A DNA stretch of 64,000 nucleotides, from assembly GCA_025517525.1 (NCBI GenBank), contig JAOPJZ010000013.1, forward strand, positions 1-64,000, written 5' to 3'. This stretch comes from Natronosalvus hydrolyticus. Lineage in GTDB: Archaea > Halobacteriota > Halobacteria > Halobacteriales > Natrialbaceae. The position numbers and the translations under genes are program-made. Of the stretch, positions 8,872-17,500 are shown piece by piece. The notes beneath the pieces are model-generated. The model did not search any database, was not told the origin of the DNA, and saw only the letters and a list, made by a program, of their open reading frames with translations. Numbering within the stretch: position 1 is the stretch's first letter; each line of letters starts with the position of its first letter.

Positions 8872-9630
8872 ATGCCATACGAGTTCGAAGGCAAGGCGGC
8901 GATCGTCACCGGCGGCGCGTCGGGGATCGGACGAGCAGCGGCGAACCGACTCGCCAGCGATGGCGCGAGCGTTGTCGTGGCCGACATCGACCGAGATGGA
9001 GGCGAGTCAGTCGTCGACGGAATCGAATCGAGTGGTGGCGAGGCAACGTTCGTCGAAACGGATGTCTCGAGCGAGTCGTCAGTCAAAAATCTCGTCGACA
9101 CGACCCTCGAGACGTACGGATCGCTCGATATGGCGTTCAACAACGCTGGCATCGAAGGCGACAACGAGCCGACCGTCGACCAAACCGTCGACAACTGGGA
9201 CCGCGTCGTCGACGTGAACATGAAAGGCGTCTGGCTCTGTCTCAAACACGAAATTCGGGCGATGCTCGAGGGTGAGGGCGGTGCCATCGTCAACACCTCA
9301 TCGATATCGGGGCAGACGGGCGCGGGTGCGGCTCCCTACGTCGCGACGAAACACGGAATTCTCGGACTGACCCGGACAGCAGCCGTCGAGACCGCACAGG
9401 ACGATATCCGGGTCAACGCCGTGTGTCCGGGGACCATCGACACACCCCTCTCACAGCGATTTCAGGAGAAAACCCCCGAAGCGTTCGAACAGTTCGTCGA
9501 GATGCACCCCATGGGACGGCTGGGCGAACCCGAAGAGATCGCCGACGCCGTCGCCTGGTTGCTCTCCGAAGAGGCTTCGTTTGCGACCGGCGATATGTTT
9601 CAGATCGATGGTGGGTATATGGCGCTGTAG
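8872..9630 (+). CDS. Short-chain dehydrogenase/reductase
   Basis: A 252-residue classical SDR. It has TGGASGIG (coenzyme binding, near residues 12-19), NNAG near 90-93, the catalytic Ser in NTSSISG, the YVATK catalytic Tyr-Lys pair, and a C-terminal DGGYM strand end. The Asp after the second strand (VVADIDRDGG) suggests NAD rather than NADP. The product would interconvert an alcohol and a ketone in the pathway. The start at 8872 is chosen because a TATA box sits just upstream; an earlier ATG at 8836 would be outside the transcript. Confidence 0.9.
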   Translation: MPYEFEGKAAIVTGGASGIGRAAANRLASDGASVVVADIDRDGGESVVDGIESSGGEATFVETDVSSESSVKNLVDTTLETYGSLDMAFNNAGIEGDNEPTVDQTVDNWDRVVDVNMKGVWLCLKHEIRAMLEGEGGAIVNTSSISGQTGAGAAPYVATKHGILGLTRTAAVETAQDDIRVNAVCPGTIDTPLSQRFQEKTPEAFEQFVEMHPMGRLGEPEEIADAVAWLLSEEASFATGDMFQIDGGYMAL

Positions 9631-9764
9631 CGGCCAGTAGCCGAAAGCTCATCGTGTCGCCTCGAGGGAGGCTGTAGCGCTCGAGTTACACCGCAGGTCG
9701 CAGGTGTTTCGAACATCCGTGCGTCTTCCTTCCTCGTACCCTCTCAACCGTCGATCCAAGAGCA

Positions 9765-9822
9765 AAATCGAACGCAGCCACGTGATTTACTCACGGGTTC
9801 GGGTTTGGAAAGCCACTGGTGG
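9765..9822 (+). repeat. Dispersed repeat, copy A (upstream of the RidA gene)
   Basis: From AAATCGAACGCAGCC through CGTGATTTACTCAC to GGTTTGGAAAGCCACTGGTG this matches, with a one-base gap and scattered mismatches, the reverse complement of about 47995-48053. By hand alignment about 48 of 57 positions agree. In both places the element lies 60-80 bases upstream of a gene and points the same way relative to it. Confidence 0.75.
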
Positions 9823-9859
9823 TCCAGACCGTCTCCCGTCGATACACCTCGAGGTGAGC

Positions 9860-9866
9860 ATATAAG
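9860..9866 (+). promoter_or_regulatory. TATA box of the RidA gene
   Basis: ATATAAG lies about 25-31 bases before the ATG at 9891, which favours that start over the ATG two codons earlier at 9885. Confidence 0.6.
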
Positions 9867-9890
9867 CCCCTCCTCGAGAATGATGTGTGC

Positions 9891-10286
9891 ATGGCTCGAG
9901 AGACCATCACCCACGAGGACCTGCCGGATTCGTCCGGTCACAGTTACAGTCACGCAATCGTCGCCGATGGCCGCCTCTACATGTCGGGGCAGGTCGGCAT
10001 GGACGCCGAACGGAACCTGGCTGGCAGTGAGATGACCGCACAGGCCAGACAGGCGTTTGCGAACGTCGAGAAAATTTGCGAGGCGGTCGACCGCGACCTC
10101 CAGGACGTCGTCAAAGTCACCGCGCACATCGTCGACCCACACAGTCGGTTCGCCGACTACCAGGCCGTATGGGACGAAACCTTCGAGGCCCCATACCCGT
10201 GTCACACCGTCCTCGGCGTCGAGCAACTGGCCGGCCCCGAGTATCTGATCGAACTCGAGGTTGAGGTTCCCCTTGGCGACGAGTAA
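9891..10286 (+). CDS. RidA/YjgF/UK114-family protein
   Basis: A 131-residue protein. The family's beta-alpha core is visible: GHSYSHAIVADGRLYMSGQVGMDAE near the N-terminus, QARQAFANVEKICEAV in the middle and HTVLGVEQLAGPEYLIELEVEV at the end. Classical RidA enzymes have an Arg for imine hydrolysis in the 'R..P.R..v' segment; here that segment reads PYPCHTVLGV, so the Arg is absent and this is one of the non-RidA subfamilies. Many of these sit in catabolic operons and act as hydrolases or lyases of reactive intermediates. It begins a plus-strand run of four small genes to 11789. Confidence 0.82.
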   Translation: MARETITHEDLPDSSGHSYSHAIVADGRLYMSGQVGMDAERNLAGSEMTAQARQAFANVEKICEAVDRDLQDVVKVTAHIVDPHSRFADYQAVWDETFEAPYPCHTVLGVEQLAGPEYLIELEVEVPLGDE

Positions 10287-10317
10287 ACGTTTTGTTCGTC
10301 GGGTGTGACCACATCGT

Positions 10318-10722
10318 ATGGGACGCACTGACGCGGAGAGTCACCTGTATGAGTTGCTGCAAACGACGTACTTCGACTCCATCGACGGCGGCGACGCCGA
10401 GTCGGCAGTCGAAGCGCTGCACGACGACGTCGAGTGGACCCACACGCAGGTCTGGGAACACGACGGCCACACCAACCGAGCGACCGATACCCTCGAGGGC
10501 AAAGCCGCTGTCCACGAATTTCTCGCCGGCCGAATCGACGAAATGCAAGCCGAGGGCATCGAGCATAAAATCCGTGACGTGGTCGCAAGCGGTGACACGG
10601 GTGCGTTTCGAGCCGCAGTTGTCGGCCCCGACGGCGACGCCCTGCCGTTTCTGGGCTGGGTCGAACTCGAGGACGATGTGATTCGAACGTACACGGTAAC
10701 CCCCGAACGGATGCCCGAGTGA
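10318..10722 (+). CDS. NTF2/SnoaL-like polyketide-cyclase-fold protein
   Basis: A 134-residue protein with the NTF2 layout: LYELLQTTYFDSIDGGDAESAVEALHDDVEWTH, then LEGKAAVHEFLAGRI and a final strand pair ending GWVELEDDVIRTYTV. It is likely a small isomerase, cyclase or dehydratase-like protein; substrate unknown. It lies 31 bases after the RidA gene and 16 bases before the thioesterase, so the run is probably one transcript. It is only distantly like the other two NTF2-fold proteins in the window. Confidence 0.72.
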   Translation: MGRTDAESHLYELLQTTYFDSIDGGDAESAVEALHDDVEWTHTQVWEHDGHTNRATDTLEGKAAVHEFLAGRIDEMQAEGIEHKIRDVVASGDTGAFRAAVVGPDGDALPFLGWVELEDDVIRTYTVTPERMPE

Positions 10723-10738
10723 AATGGGTGAGTGAAAC

Positions 10739-11239
10739 GTGTCCGAAACCCAACCGACTGCGAGTGACAGGGCGGCCGCACTCGAGGAAATCCGGGAGAT
10801 TGAGTCCAGCCACGGATTCATCAAGGAACTCGAGATCGAGTTCGAGCAACCGACGCCACCACACGACGACGCGCATCTCCAGGCGACCATGCCGTACCAC
10901 GAGGAGTACGCGAATCCGGCATCAGGCGGCGTGTTACACGGCGGTATCGCTGCCGCCGTCCTCGATTCGGTAATGGGGCTCTCGTTGATCGTCGCCCTCG
11001 AGGGCGAAGAGCGAACCCACGGCCCGACGATGTCGCTCACGACGAACTACCTCGCGCCAGTCCGGGAACCGGTCGTCGCCCGCGCGACGGTTCGCTCGAC
11101 GGCATCCAGGTCTGCCGTCATCGAGGGTGAAATATACGGCCGTGACTCCGGCGAGTGTCTGGCCACCGCACAGGGCGTCTGGCGGATTTTCGCCCCGGAG
11201 GAACGCGAATCCGCACCGACAACGAACGAAAACCGATGA
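10739..11239 (+). CDS. PaaI-type hotdog-fold acyl-CoA thioesterase
   Basis: A 166-residue hotdog protein beginning at a GTG. The motif ASGGVLHGGIAAAVLDSVMGLSL is the PaaI-family signature (HGG followed by the long central helix with Asp), and MSLTTNYLAPVREPVVARATV is the following pair of strands. It would hydrolyse an aryl- or acyl-CoA and thus rescue CoA when intermediates build up. It follows the NTF2-fold gene closely and precedes another NTF2-fold gene by 16 bases, so co-transcription is likely. Confidence 0.85.
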   Translation: MSETQPTASDRAAALEEIREIESSHGFIKELEIEFEQPTPPHDDAHLQATMPYHEEYANPASGGVLHGGIAAAVLDSVMGLSLIVALEGEERTHGPTMSLTTNYLAPVREPVVARATVRSTASRSAVIEGEIYGRDSGECLATAQGVWRIFAPEERESAPTTNENR

Positions 11240-11255
11240 CAGCGAAATAGAACCC

Positions 11256-11789
11256 ATGACACCGACGATTCCATCCACCGACACACTTCGCCACCGCATC
11301 GCCATCAACGACTGCAAGGCGCAGTACTGCTATCTGATCGACGACTGGGATCTCGAGGCCCTTCCCACCCTGTTCACCGAAGACGCCACCCTGGATTACG
11401 GCGGGCTAGGTACCTACCACGGCCACGAGGGAGTCAGGGAGTTTACGGCCATCATCGAGGAGACGCTCGAGCGAACCACCCACCTGTTGACGAATCCCGT
11501 CATCGAGGTGGGCCAGGGAGCGGACGTCGAAAGCGAGGGCGACGAAAACGTCACCGACGGCGAACCGACACACGCCACGGGTCGCTGGTACGTCTTTTCG
11601 ACGATCACCTACGCCGACGGCTCGAGTGGCGTCCGCGTGGGCACCTATCGGGACGAGTATCGACGTGTCAATGACCAGTGGCTCATCGCGAAAAGTCAGC
11701 TACGGTTCACCCACTCCGTCGATTACGAAGATAATGACCAGAACGGATACTGGCCGGGGTTACGGGCTCACTCGTCGTCCCAGTCGTAA
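11256..11789 (+). CDS. NTF2/SnoaL-like fold protein (SnoaL_4 type)
   Basis: A 177-residue protein starting MTPTIPSTDTLRHRIAINDC. The helix IAINDCKAQYCYLIDDWDLEALPTLFTEDATLDYGGLG is characteristic of SnoaL_4 proteins, and TGRWYVFSTITY and GTYRDEYRRVNDQWLIAKSQLRF are the core strands. It has an acidic insert (QGADVESEGDENVTDGE) between strands. Related proteins include isomerases and dioxygenase small subunits. The start at 11256 is chosen because upstream in-frame sequence belongs to the overlapping thioesterase gene. Its last codons overlap the 3' end of the convergent dehydrogenase by 22 bases. Confidence 0.8.
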   Translation: MTPTIPSTDTLRHRIAINDCKAQYCYLIDDWDLEALPTLFTEDATLDYGGLGTYHGHEGVREFTAIIEETLERTTHLLTNPVIEVGQGADVESEGDENVTDGEPTHATGRWYVFSTITYADGSSGVRVGTYRDEYRRVNDQWLIAKSQLRFTHSVDYEDNDQNGYWPGLRAHSSSQS

Positions 11790-12622
11790 AATCCGCGGCC
11801 GGTCTTTTTCCCGTAGTCACCCGCACGAACCATCTTCTTGACATTCTGGGGAGGTCGGTACACGTCGCGGCCGAGTTCCTCCGCGAGATACTCGCCGACT
11901 TCGACGCGAACGTCCCAACCGTTGTAATCGCCGAGTTTCAGCGGCCCCATCGGGAAGTTGTACCCCTGTTCCATCGCCGTGTCGATGTCTTCGGCCGAGG
12001 CGACGCCCTCCTGGACCATCCGGGCGGCTTCCATCCCGAGCACGAGGCCCAGTCGAGAACTCGCAAACCCTGGGTAGTCGTCGACGACGATCGGGTCGCG
12101 GCCGACGGCCTCAGCAAAGTCAACTGCCCGCTCGACCGTTTCCTCGGCCGTGTGGTGGCCCGTGATCAACTCGAGGAGCTTCATCTTGACCGGCGGGTTG
12201 AAAAAGTGCATTCCCAGGACCCGCTCCGGGTGTTCGGTGACGCTCGCGATTTCGGTCACCGAGAGCGATGAGGTGTTCGTCCCGAGGATGACATCGGGAT
12301 CCGCCTGTGCGTCGAGTTCCTCGAAGACCGTCTTTTTCAGATCCATATCCTCCGGCACCGCCTCGACGATGAGCGAGGCCTCGTCGGTGACGTATTCGAT
12401 ATCCGTCGTCCCCTCGACGTGGGCAAAGGCGTCGTCCGCACTCGGGATAATGTCGCGGGATTCGGCCGCCTCGAGCCCGGAGCGAATGCGCTCGAGGCCA
12501 TCGTCGACGAGATCCTGCTCGATGTCACGGAGGACGACGTCGTATCCGTACTGTGCGGCGAGCTGGGCGATGCCACTTCCCATGGTGCCAGCCCCGATGA
12601 CACCTATCGTCTGTGTTGCCAT
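11768..12622 (-). CDS. 3-hydroxyacyl-CoA dehydrogenase
   Basis: A 284-residue single-function dehydrogenase (the normal 280-290 length). It has the Rossmann motif VIGAGTMGSGIAQLAAQYGYDVVLRD, the conserved NTSSLSVTEIA, the catalytic His in GMHFFNPPVKMKLLE, and the C-terminal dimer domain. It catalyses NAD-dependent oxidation of 3-hydroxyacyl-CoA. It resembles the N-terminal half of the fusion at 1602 but ends with GRGFYDWDDE and has no hydratase domain. The start MATQTIGV at 12622 is used; longer frames begin in non-coding sequence. Divergent from the ligase at 12804. Confidence 0.92.
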   Translation of the reverse strand: MATQTIGVIGAGTMGSGIAQLAAQYGYDVVLRDIEQDLVDDGLERIRSGLEAAESRDIIPSADDAFAHVEGTTDIEYVTDEASLIVEAVPEDMDLKKTVFEELDAQADPDVILGTNTSSLSVTEIASVTEHPERVLGMHFFNPPVKMKLLELITGHHTAEETVERAVDFAEAVGRDPIVVDDYPGFASSRLGLVLGMEAARMVQEGVASAEDIDTAMEQGYNFPMGPLKLGDYNGWDVRVEVGEYLAEELGRDVYRPPQNVKKMVRAGDYGKKTGRGFYDWDDE

Positions 12623-12745
12623 ACGGAAAGTGGGTGCAAGCATGATAATAAACGTACTCCTCTGTGCTCCCCGGGAGGGGACTCGACCGGGAGTCGGCGA
12701 GTGTCGAATATTTACGACTCGAGTGGAGGCGCCGGACACCCGTGT

Positions 12746-12767
12746 CGCTCACGAACGATCGTGAGCG
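12746..12767. promoter_or_regulatory. Perfect 9-base palindrome abutting a TATA box
   Basis: CGCTCACGA at 12746-12754 and TCGTGAGCG at 12759-12767 are exact inverted copies with a 4-base centre. The repeat ends about 4 bases before the TATA element at 12771, where a repressor or activator would contact transcription factor B. Confidence 0.55.
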
Positions 12768-12770
12768 TTG

Positions 12771-12778
12771 GCTATATG
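12771..12778 (+). promoter_or_regulatory. TATA box of the acyl-CoA ligase at 12804
   Basis: GCTATATG centred about 29 bases before the ATG at 12804. It decides that start over a TTG at 12768. Confidence 0.6.
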
Positions 12779-12803
12779 TACTCCAACCGTGTCTACCTAT
12801 TCG

Positions 12804-14477
12804 ATGCAGACCTACGAGGACTTCGCGAGCTACGAGCTCCAGTATCCGGACCAGGCGGATTGGCTGCTCCCGACCGTGCTTGAAGATCAGGCGGAAGCAC
12901 GCGGTGATGAAACGTTTTTGCAGTGGGAAACCACCGACGAGACCGTCTCGTTCGCCGAGACGAATCGGATCGTTAACCGACTCGCACACGGCCTGATCGA
13001 GCAAGGCGTTGAAAAAGGCGACCACGTGCTCTTGATGATGCCAAACAGTCTCGAGTATCTCTTCCTCTGGTTTGCCTGTGCCAAAATCGGGGCCGTCGAG
13101 GTCCCCGTCAACACCAGCTACAAACGCGGGACGCTCACACACGTCGCCAACCTCACCGAAGCCGACTACGGCGTGTTCCACGATTCGTTCGTCTCGCGTA
13201 TCCTCGAGGTCGAAGGCGACCTGACCCACCTCGAGTCGTTCGCGATTCTGGAGGACGACGGTGACGAGTACGACGAGGACGTCGCGGCGGCTGACGACAC
13301 CTTCGATGCCGGACGATACGAGGACCTGCTGAGCGACGACGAATCGAACCCCGACGTTGATCTTGCCTACCACGACACCGCTTCGATTATCATGACCTCG
13401 GGGACGACCGGGCCCTCGAAAGCCATCCAGAAAACCTACTCCCATCAGTACTTCTTCGCCGAGCAGTGTGTGAACCTCGTCCAGCTAACTGAGGAGGACG
13501 TTTACATGACGGGCAATCCGCTGTTCCACAGCAACGCACAGGTTCTCGTCGTCTTCCCGGCGCTGATCGCCGGTGCGAAGCTCTGTCTGTTCGAACGCTT
13601 TACCGCCTCCGGCTGGGTCGACCGCCTCAACGAAACCGGGGCGACGGTGTGTAACTTCCTCGGCTCGATGATGGACTTCGTCTATCAGCAACCAGAGCGC
13701 GACATCGACGACCAGAACGACCTGCGCTGTCTGTTCGCCGCACCGACGGCCTACGGCATCAAAGACGAGTTCGAAGACCGCTACGGCATCGAATACACGA
13801 CCGAGGTCATCGGCACGACCGAGACCTGCATGCCCGTTTTGACCCCCTATGGCTCCGACCGACCCGAGGGCGCAGCGGGCTTGCTACTGGACGAGTACTT
13901 CGACGTCGAACTCGTCGACCCAGAAACCGACCAGCCCGTCGACCCCGGAACGATGGGCGAGTACACCATCCGGCCGAAGATACCATGGATAATGACACCG
14001 GGCTACTACGGCATGCCCGAAAAGACCGCCGAAGCGACGCGTAACTGCTGGTTCCACACCGGTGACGGCCTCCGACGCGACGAGGACGGCTGGTACTACT
14101 TCGTCGACCGCATGGGTGACACCCTGCGTCGCCGCGGCGAGAACATCTCGACGTACGACGTCGAACAGCCGATTCTCGAGCACCCGGCGGTCGAAGAGTG
14201 TGCCGTCGTCGGCGTCAAAGCCAGCGAGGCCGGTGGCGAGGACGAGGTAAAGGCCTGGATCGTCTTCAGTGAAGACGAGTCAGCCACGCCGGAAGCGCTC
14301 ACCAAGTGGGCGAACGAACACATGCCATACTTCATGGTCCCCCGATTCTTCGAGTTCGTCGACGAACTGCCGAAGACGGAGAACGAGAAAATCCAGAAGG
14401 CCAAACTCCGCGAGTGGGGCAACTCCGATTCGACCTGGGACCGCGAAGAAGCCGGCGTCACCGTCTCGAAAGACTAG
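12804..14477 (+). CDS. AMP-dependent acyl-CoA synthetase (crotonobetaine/carnitine-CoA-ligase-like)
   Basis: A 557-residue ANL-superfamily ligase. The phosphate loop is MTSGTTGPSKAIQKTY, the A5-type motif is VIGTTETCM, the ADP-ribose contact is HTGDGLRRDEDGWYYFVDR and the hinge is RRRGENIS. The C-terminal catalytic Lys is in KTENEKIQKAKL. By overall pattern it is closest to carnitine/crotonobetaine-CoA ligases (CaiC-like), so a short or functionalised acid is likely; this is inferred. It is divergent from the dehydrogenase at 12622, with a strong palindrome before its promoter. Confidence 0.88.
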   Translation: MQTYEDFASYELQYPDQADWLLPTVLEDQAEARGDETFLQWETTDETVSFAETNRIVNRLAHGLIEQGVEKGDHVLLMMPNSLEYLFLWFACAKIGAVEVPVNTSYKRGTLTHVANLTEADYGVFHDSFVSRILEVEGDLTHLESFAILEDDGDEYDEDVAAADDTFDAGRYEDLLSDDESNPDVDLAYHDTASIIMTSGTTGPSKAIQKTYSHQYFFAEQCVNLVQLTEEDVYMTGNPLFHSNAQVLVVFPALIAGAKLCLFERFTASGWVDRLNETGATVCNFLGSMMDFVYQQPERDIDDQNDLRCLFAAPTAYGIKDEFEDRYGIEYTTEVIGTTETCMPVLTPYGSDRPEGAAGLLLDEYFDVELVDPETDQPVDPGTMGEYTIRPKIPWIMTPGYYGMPEKTAEATRNCWFHTGDGLRRDEDGWYYFVDRMGDTLRRRGENISTYDVEQPILEHPAVEECAVVGVKASEAGGEDEVKAWIVFSEDESATPEALTKWANEHMPYFMVPRFFEFVDELPKTENEKIQKAKLREWGNSDSTWDREEAGVTVSKD

Positions 14478-14554
14478 GTCACGACGGTGTTCTCACTCGA
14501 GGAATAGCCATTATTTGCTGCTCACTCGTTCTCGAGCGAAGCGACGGTTTCGCT

Positions 14555-15715
14555 TCAAACGTGCTCGAGGTACGATGCGACGGACTGCGTATTTTCGGTC
14601 GCTCGCACGATTGGAGCCGCGATATCGGCCGCTTCGATGCCCGGAACTTCAGTTCCCGGGCGGTCGTAGACCGACTGAATTGCGGCTTCGATGGCCCCCC
14701 TGTCGGTCGCGTCGAGGCCACGAATCGCTTCGACCATGGTCTCGAGCGCACCGCCGGCAGTAATCGTTGGATGTGGTCGGATGTAGAGGTCGCCGCCGAT
14801 GATCGCATCCAGAATCCGGTCGTCGTCATCGACCACCACGCTGACGTTGATCAACTTTCGGGATTTGTACGCAGCCTGCCCGAGACGGGCATCCGCCGGG
14901 ACGTTCCGACACATTCTGGCCGTCGAGACGCGGTTTCGCCACGAGTCCGACTCGAAAAACGGGGCCAGCGTCTCGAGGTACTCGCGTTCCTCCTCAGTCC
15001 AGTCGCTCTCGACGATTGTCTCCTCCGGCCCGAGTAGCGCTTCGACGTTGGCTTCGGTAATGGCGTCGATCACCGTCTCTCGAGAAACGTCGATTCCGAG
15101 TTCCTCGAGCACCTGTGAGAGCGGTTGCATCCGACCGGTAAGCGAGTCCGTGTCCTTGTCTTTGAACTTCTCTTCGGGTATCGAGACGGCCTCGTCGAGA
15201 ATCGCCCCTTCTTCCGGGAAGTCCCAGATGATCGACATCGTCGCCACCCAGTAGTCCGGATGGTGAATAGTCGCCGCAGAACCGGCCATCACCTTCACTC
15301 GAGCGTCGTCTTTGACGATTTCGACGTCACCGATCGAATCGTAGTTTGCCGAAAAACCGATGGACTGGAGGCCCTCGACGGTGGCAAGCCCGCTTGCGTC
15401 GGCTTCAGAGAGAATGCTCGCGTCTTCTTTCCGGTAGTAGAGCATAAAGTTCGGAAAGTCCGGCGTGTGAACGGCCGTCCCTCCGGCAAATGCGTATCGT
15501 CGCCCGACGGCGAATCCTTCCTCCTGGGCAAGTTCGAAATCGATTCGGTCTGCATCTTCGTGGGTTCCGATATCCAGACAGGGCTGGTCATCATCCCAGT
15601 GCATCACCACCAGCGTCGGTTCGAACGTGCCTTCGTGCATCCGGGTCGCCATGAGTTCGTCCATCGCGTTCCAGTAGCCGACCGTCTCACCGTGTACGTC
15701 GATTCGCCTGACCAT
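14555..15715 (-). CDS. Lipoate--protein ligase A-like protein (paralogue 1)
   Basis: A 386-residue protein with a BPL/LplA-like catalytic domain: VGRRYAFAGGTAVHTPDFPNF matches the RR-GGG-H substrate loop, and DDARVKVMAGSAA matches the lysine segment of lipoate ligases (RK.SGSA). It continues with VSIPEEKFKDKDTDSLTGRM and a C-terminal accessory domain (AYKSRKLINVSVVVDDDDRILDAIIGGDLYIRP) like LplA_C. It would attach lipoate (or octanoate or a related acid) to an acceptor protein. It is downstream of the liv genes on the same strand with a 256-base gap. The paralogue is at 21269, on the far side of the transporter. Confidence 0.78.
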   Translation of the reverse strand: MVRRIDVHGETVGYWNAMDELMATRMHEGTFEPTLVVMHWDDDQPCLDIGTHEDADRIDFELAQEEGFAVGRRYAFAGGTAVHTPDFPNFMLYYRKEDASILSEADASGLATVEGLQSIGFSANYDSIGDVEIVKDDARVKVMAGSAATIHHPDYWVATMSIIWDFPEEGAILDEAVSIPEEKFKDKDTDSLTGRMQPLSQVLEELGIDVSRETVIDAITEANVEALLGPEETIVESDWTEEEREYLETLAPFFESDSWRNRVSTARMCRNVPADARLGQAAYKSRKLINVSVVVDDDDRILDAIIGGDLYIRPHPTITAGGALETMVEAIRGLDATDRGAIEAAIQSVYDRPGTEVPGIEAADIAAPIVRATENTQSVASYLEHV

Positions 15716-15971
15716 GATGTCTCATACCACAGAGTGACGTCTCTTAAACGTACGGTTGTCACACTTTAACGCGGGTTCTCGAGCGAGAGAAGGTTCATCG
15801 GCAGAATGATAGCCCCCTGAGAATTCGATAGAGCGCATTGTCCTCCCGTACCGATCAGTGAGCAACCAAGTCCACCAGTGACGGGAGAAACAGTTACGAT
15901 AACGGTCACAATTGGCTAGAGAGCGCTCCAGGGGTTAGGACCTCGGAATGTAAAATGACGCCCCGTCCGGA

Positions 15972-16685
15972 TCAGCCGATGTAGGCGTCTTTGACGTGTT
16001 TGTCCTGACGCAACGCCTCGGCGGTTCCCTCCCGGGCAATGGAGCCTTTTTCGAGCAGGTAGATGCGATCAGCGTGCCGGAACGTAAACGTCACGTTCTG
16101 TTCACAGAGCAAGATGGTGACGTTCTCTTCTTCTTGAATCTGTTCGAGGGCGTTCGTAATGTCGTCGATAATCACCGGCGCGAGCCCGATGGTTGGTTCG
16201 TCCAGAATCAAAAACTCCGGACTGCCCATCAGCGCGCGCCCGATGGCGAGCATCTGTTGTTCGCCGCCACTGAGGGTTCGGGCGTCCTGTTCCCGCCGTT
16301 CGTCGAGTCGCGGGAACAGATCGTAGACGAACTCGAGGCGGTCTTTGAGATTATCGCGGTTCGTGTAGGCACCCAGCCGAAGGTTTTCGGCGACGGTCAT
16401 GAACCCAAAGAGGTCACGGCGTTCGGTGCAGTAGATGACGCGATCCTCGGTCAGTTTGTCAGGCGTCAAGGTTGAGACTTCCGTGCCGCGGAACTGAACC
16501 GTGCCCGTGTCGTACGGTTTGAAGCCAGCGATGGTGTCCGACAGCGTGCTTTTGCCGGCTCCGTTGGGACCGATGACGCCGACGACCTCGCCCGGATCGA
16601 CGTGCAAATCGATATCTCGCAACGCCTGTACTTTGCCGTACGAAACGTTCACACCCTCGAGTTCGAGCACCCGGTCGGTGCTCAT
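15972..16685 (-). CDS. livF: ABC transporter ATP-binding protein, LivF type
   Basis: A 237-residue ATPase of the branched-chain amino acid (HAAT) family. Walker A is IGPNGAGKST, the ABC signature is LSGGEQQMLAIGRAL, Walker B is FLILDEPTIGLAP and the switch region reads ILLCEQN. The last gene of the four-gene minus-strand operon livH-livM-livG-livF, it overlaps livG by the ATGA arrangement, so translation is coupled. It powers import together with LivG. Substrate is unknown; in this island a carboxylic acid rather than an amino acid is possible. Confidence 0.93.
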   Translation of the reverse strand: MSTDRVLELEGVNVSYGKVQALRDIDLHVDPGEVVGVIGPNGAGKSTLSDTIAGFKPYDTGTVQFRGTEVSTLTPDKLTEDRVIYCTERRDLFGFMTVAENLRLGAYTNRDNLKDRLEFVYDLFPRLDERREQDARTLSGGEQQMLAIGRALMGSPEFLILDEPTIGLAPVIIDDITNALEQIQEEENVTILLCEQNVTFTFRHADRIYLLEKGSIAREGTAEALRQDKHVKDAYIG

Positions 16686-17500
16686 AGCTCCTCACCTCCG
16701 AGATACGCTTTCTGCACTTCCGGATCGTTTTTGATCTCCTCCGGTGTGCCTTTCGCGATCATCTCCCCGAAGTTGATCACGATTGCTCGGTCGATCAGTT
16801 CGAACAGACCGCTCATGTTGTGGTCGATGACGATGAGCGTCATCCCCTCGGCGTGTAACTCGAGCAGGAGGTTCGATATCTCCTCGACCTCGCCTGACGC
16901 GAGTCCGGCGAACACCTCGTCGACCAGCATTAGTTTTGGGTCGGTTGCGAGCGCGCGGCCGAGCTCGAGGCGAATCAGACCGGCGTGTGGTAACTCACCT
17001 GGCATCCGGTGTAAGTCGTCCTGGAGGCCAACGCGCGCGCAGATTTCTGCAGCTGCGTCGTAGGTCGTTCCCGTGATCGTAGAGAGCGAGAACAGGCCGG
17101 ACCAGGAAAAAACCTTACCGGACGTGTACGCCAGGGCGACGTTCTCGAGCACCGACCGATCGTACAGTGGCGCAAAGTGCTGGAACGTGCGGGCCATACC
17201 TTTGTTGACCATCTCGTGGGGCGGTTTACTCGTCACTTCCTCACCACGGAAGGTAACCGTTCCCTCCGTCGGTTTGTGCTTTCCGGTTAGACAGTTGAAA
17301 GTAGTCGACTTGCCAGCACCGTTCGGGCCGATAAAGCCCAGAATTTCTCCTTCATCGACCTGGAAGGAGAGGTCGTTCACGGCGACCAGTCCACCGAATT
17401 TCTTCGTCAGGTTCTGGACGTCCAACAGCGGTTGATTTCGCTGACTGCCATCGCTCGATTCCGCATCCATTACTGCCATCGTCGACGTATGTGACATCAT
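16682..17500 (-). CDS. livG: ABC transporter ATP-binding protein, LivG type, with degenerate signature
   Basis: A 272-residue ATPase. Walker A is IGPNGAGKSTTFN (residues 58-70), and Walker B is LMLVDEVFAGL (190-200). The ABC signature, usually LSYGQ or LSGGQ, reads LPHAG (170-174), followed by LIRLELGRALATDP. This substitution is unusual because the Ser-Gly contacts ATP in the partner. The N-terminus has a 24-residue extension before the domain. The start overlaps the livM stop by ATGA. It pairs with LivF. Confidence 0.9.
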   Translation of the reverse strand: MMSHTSTMAVMDAESSDGSQRNQPLLDVQNLTKKFGGLVAVNDLSFQVDEGEILGFIGPNGAGKSTTFNCLTGKHKPTEGTVTFRGEEVTSKPPHEMVNKGMARTFQHFAPLYDRSVLENVALAYTSGKVFSWSGLFSLSTITGTTYDAAAEICARVGLQDDLHRMPGELPHAGLIRLELGRALATDPKLMLVDEVFAGLASGEVEEISNLLLELHAEGMTLIVIDHNMSGLFELIDRAIVINFGEMIAKGTPEEIKNDPEVQKAYLGGEEL

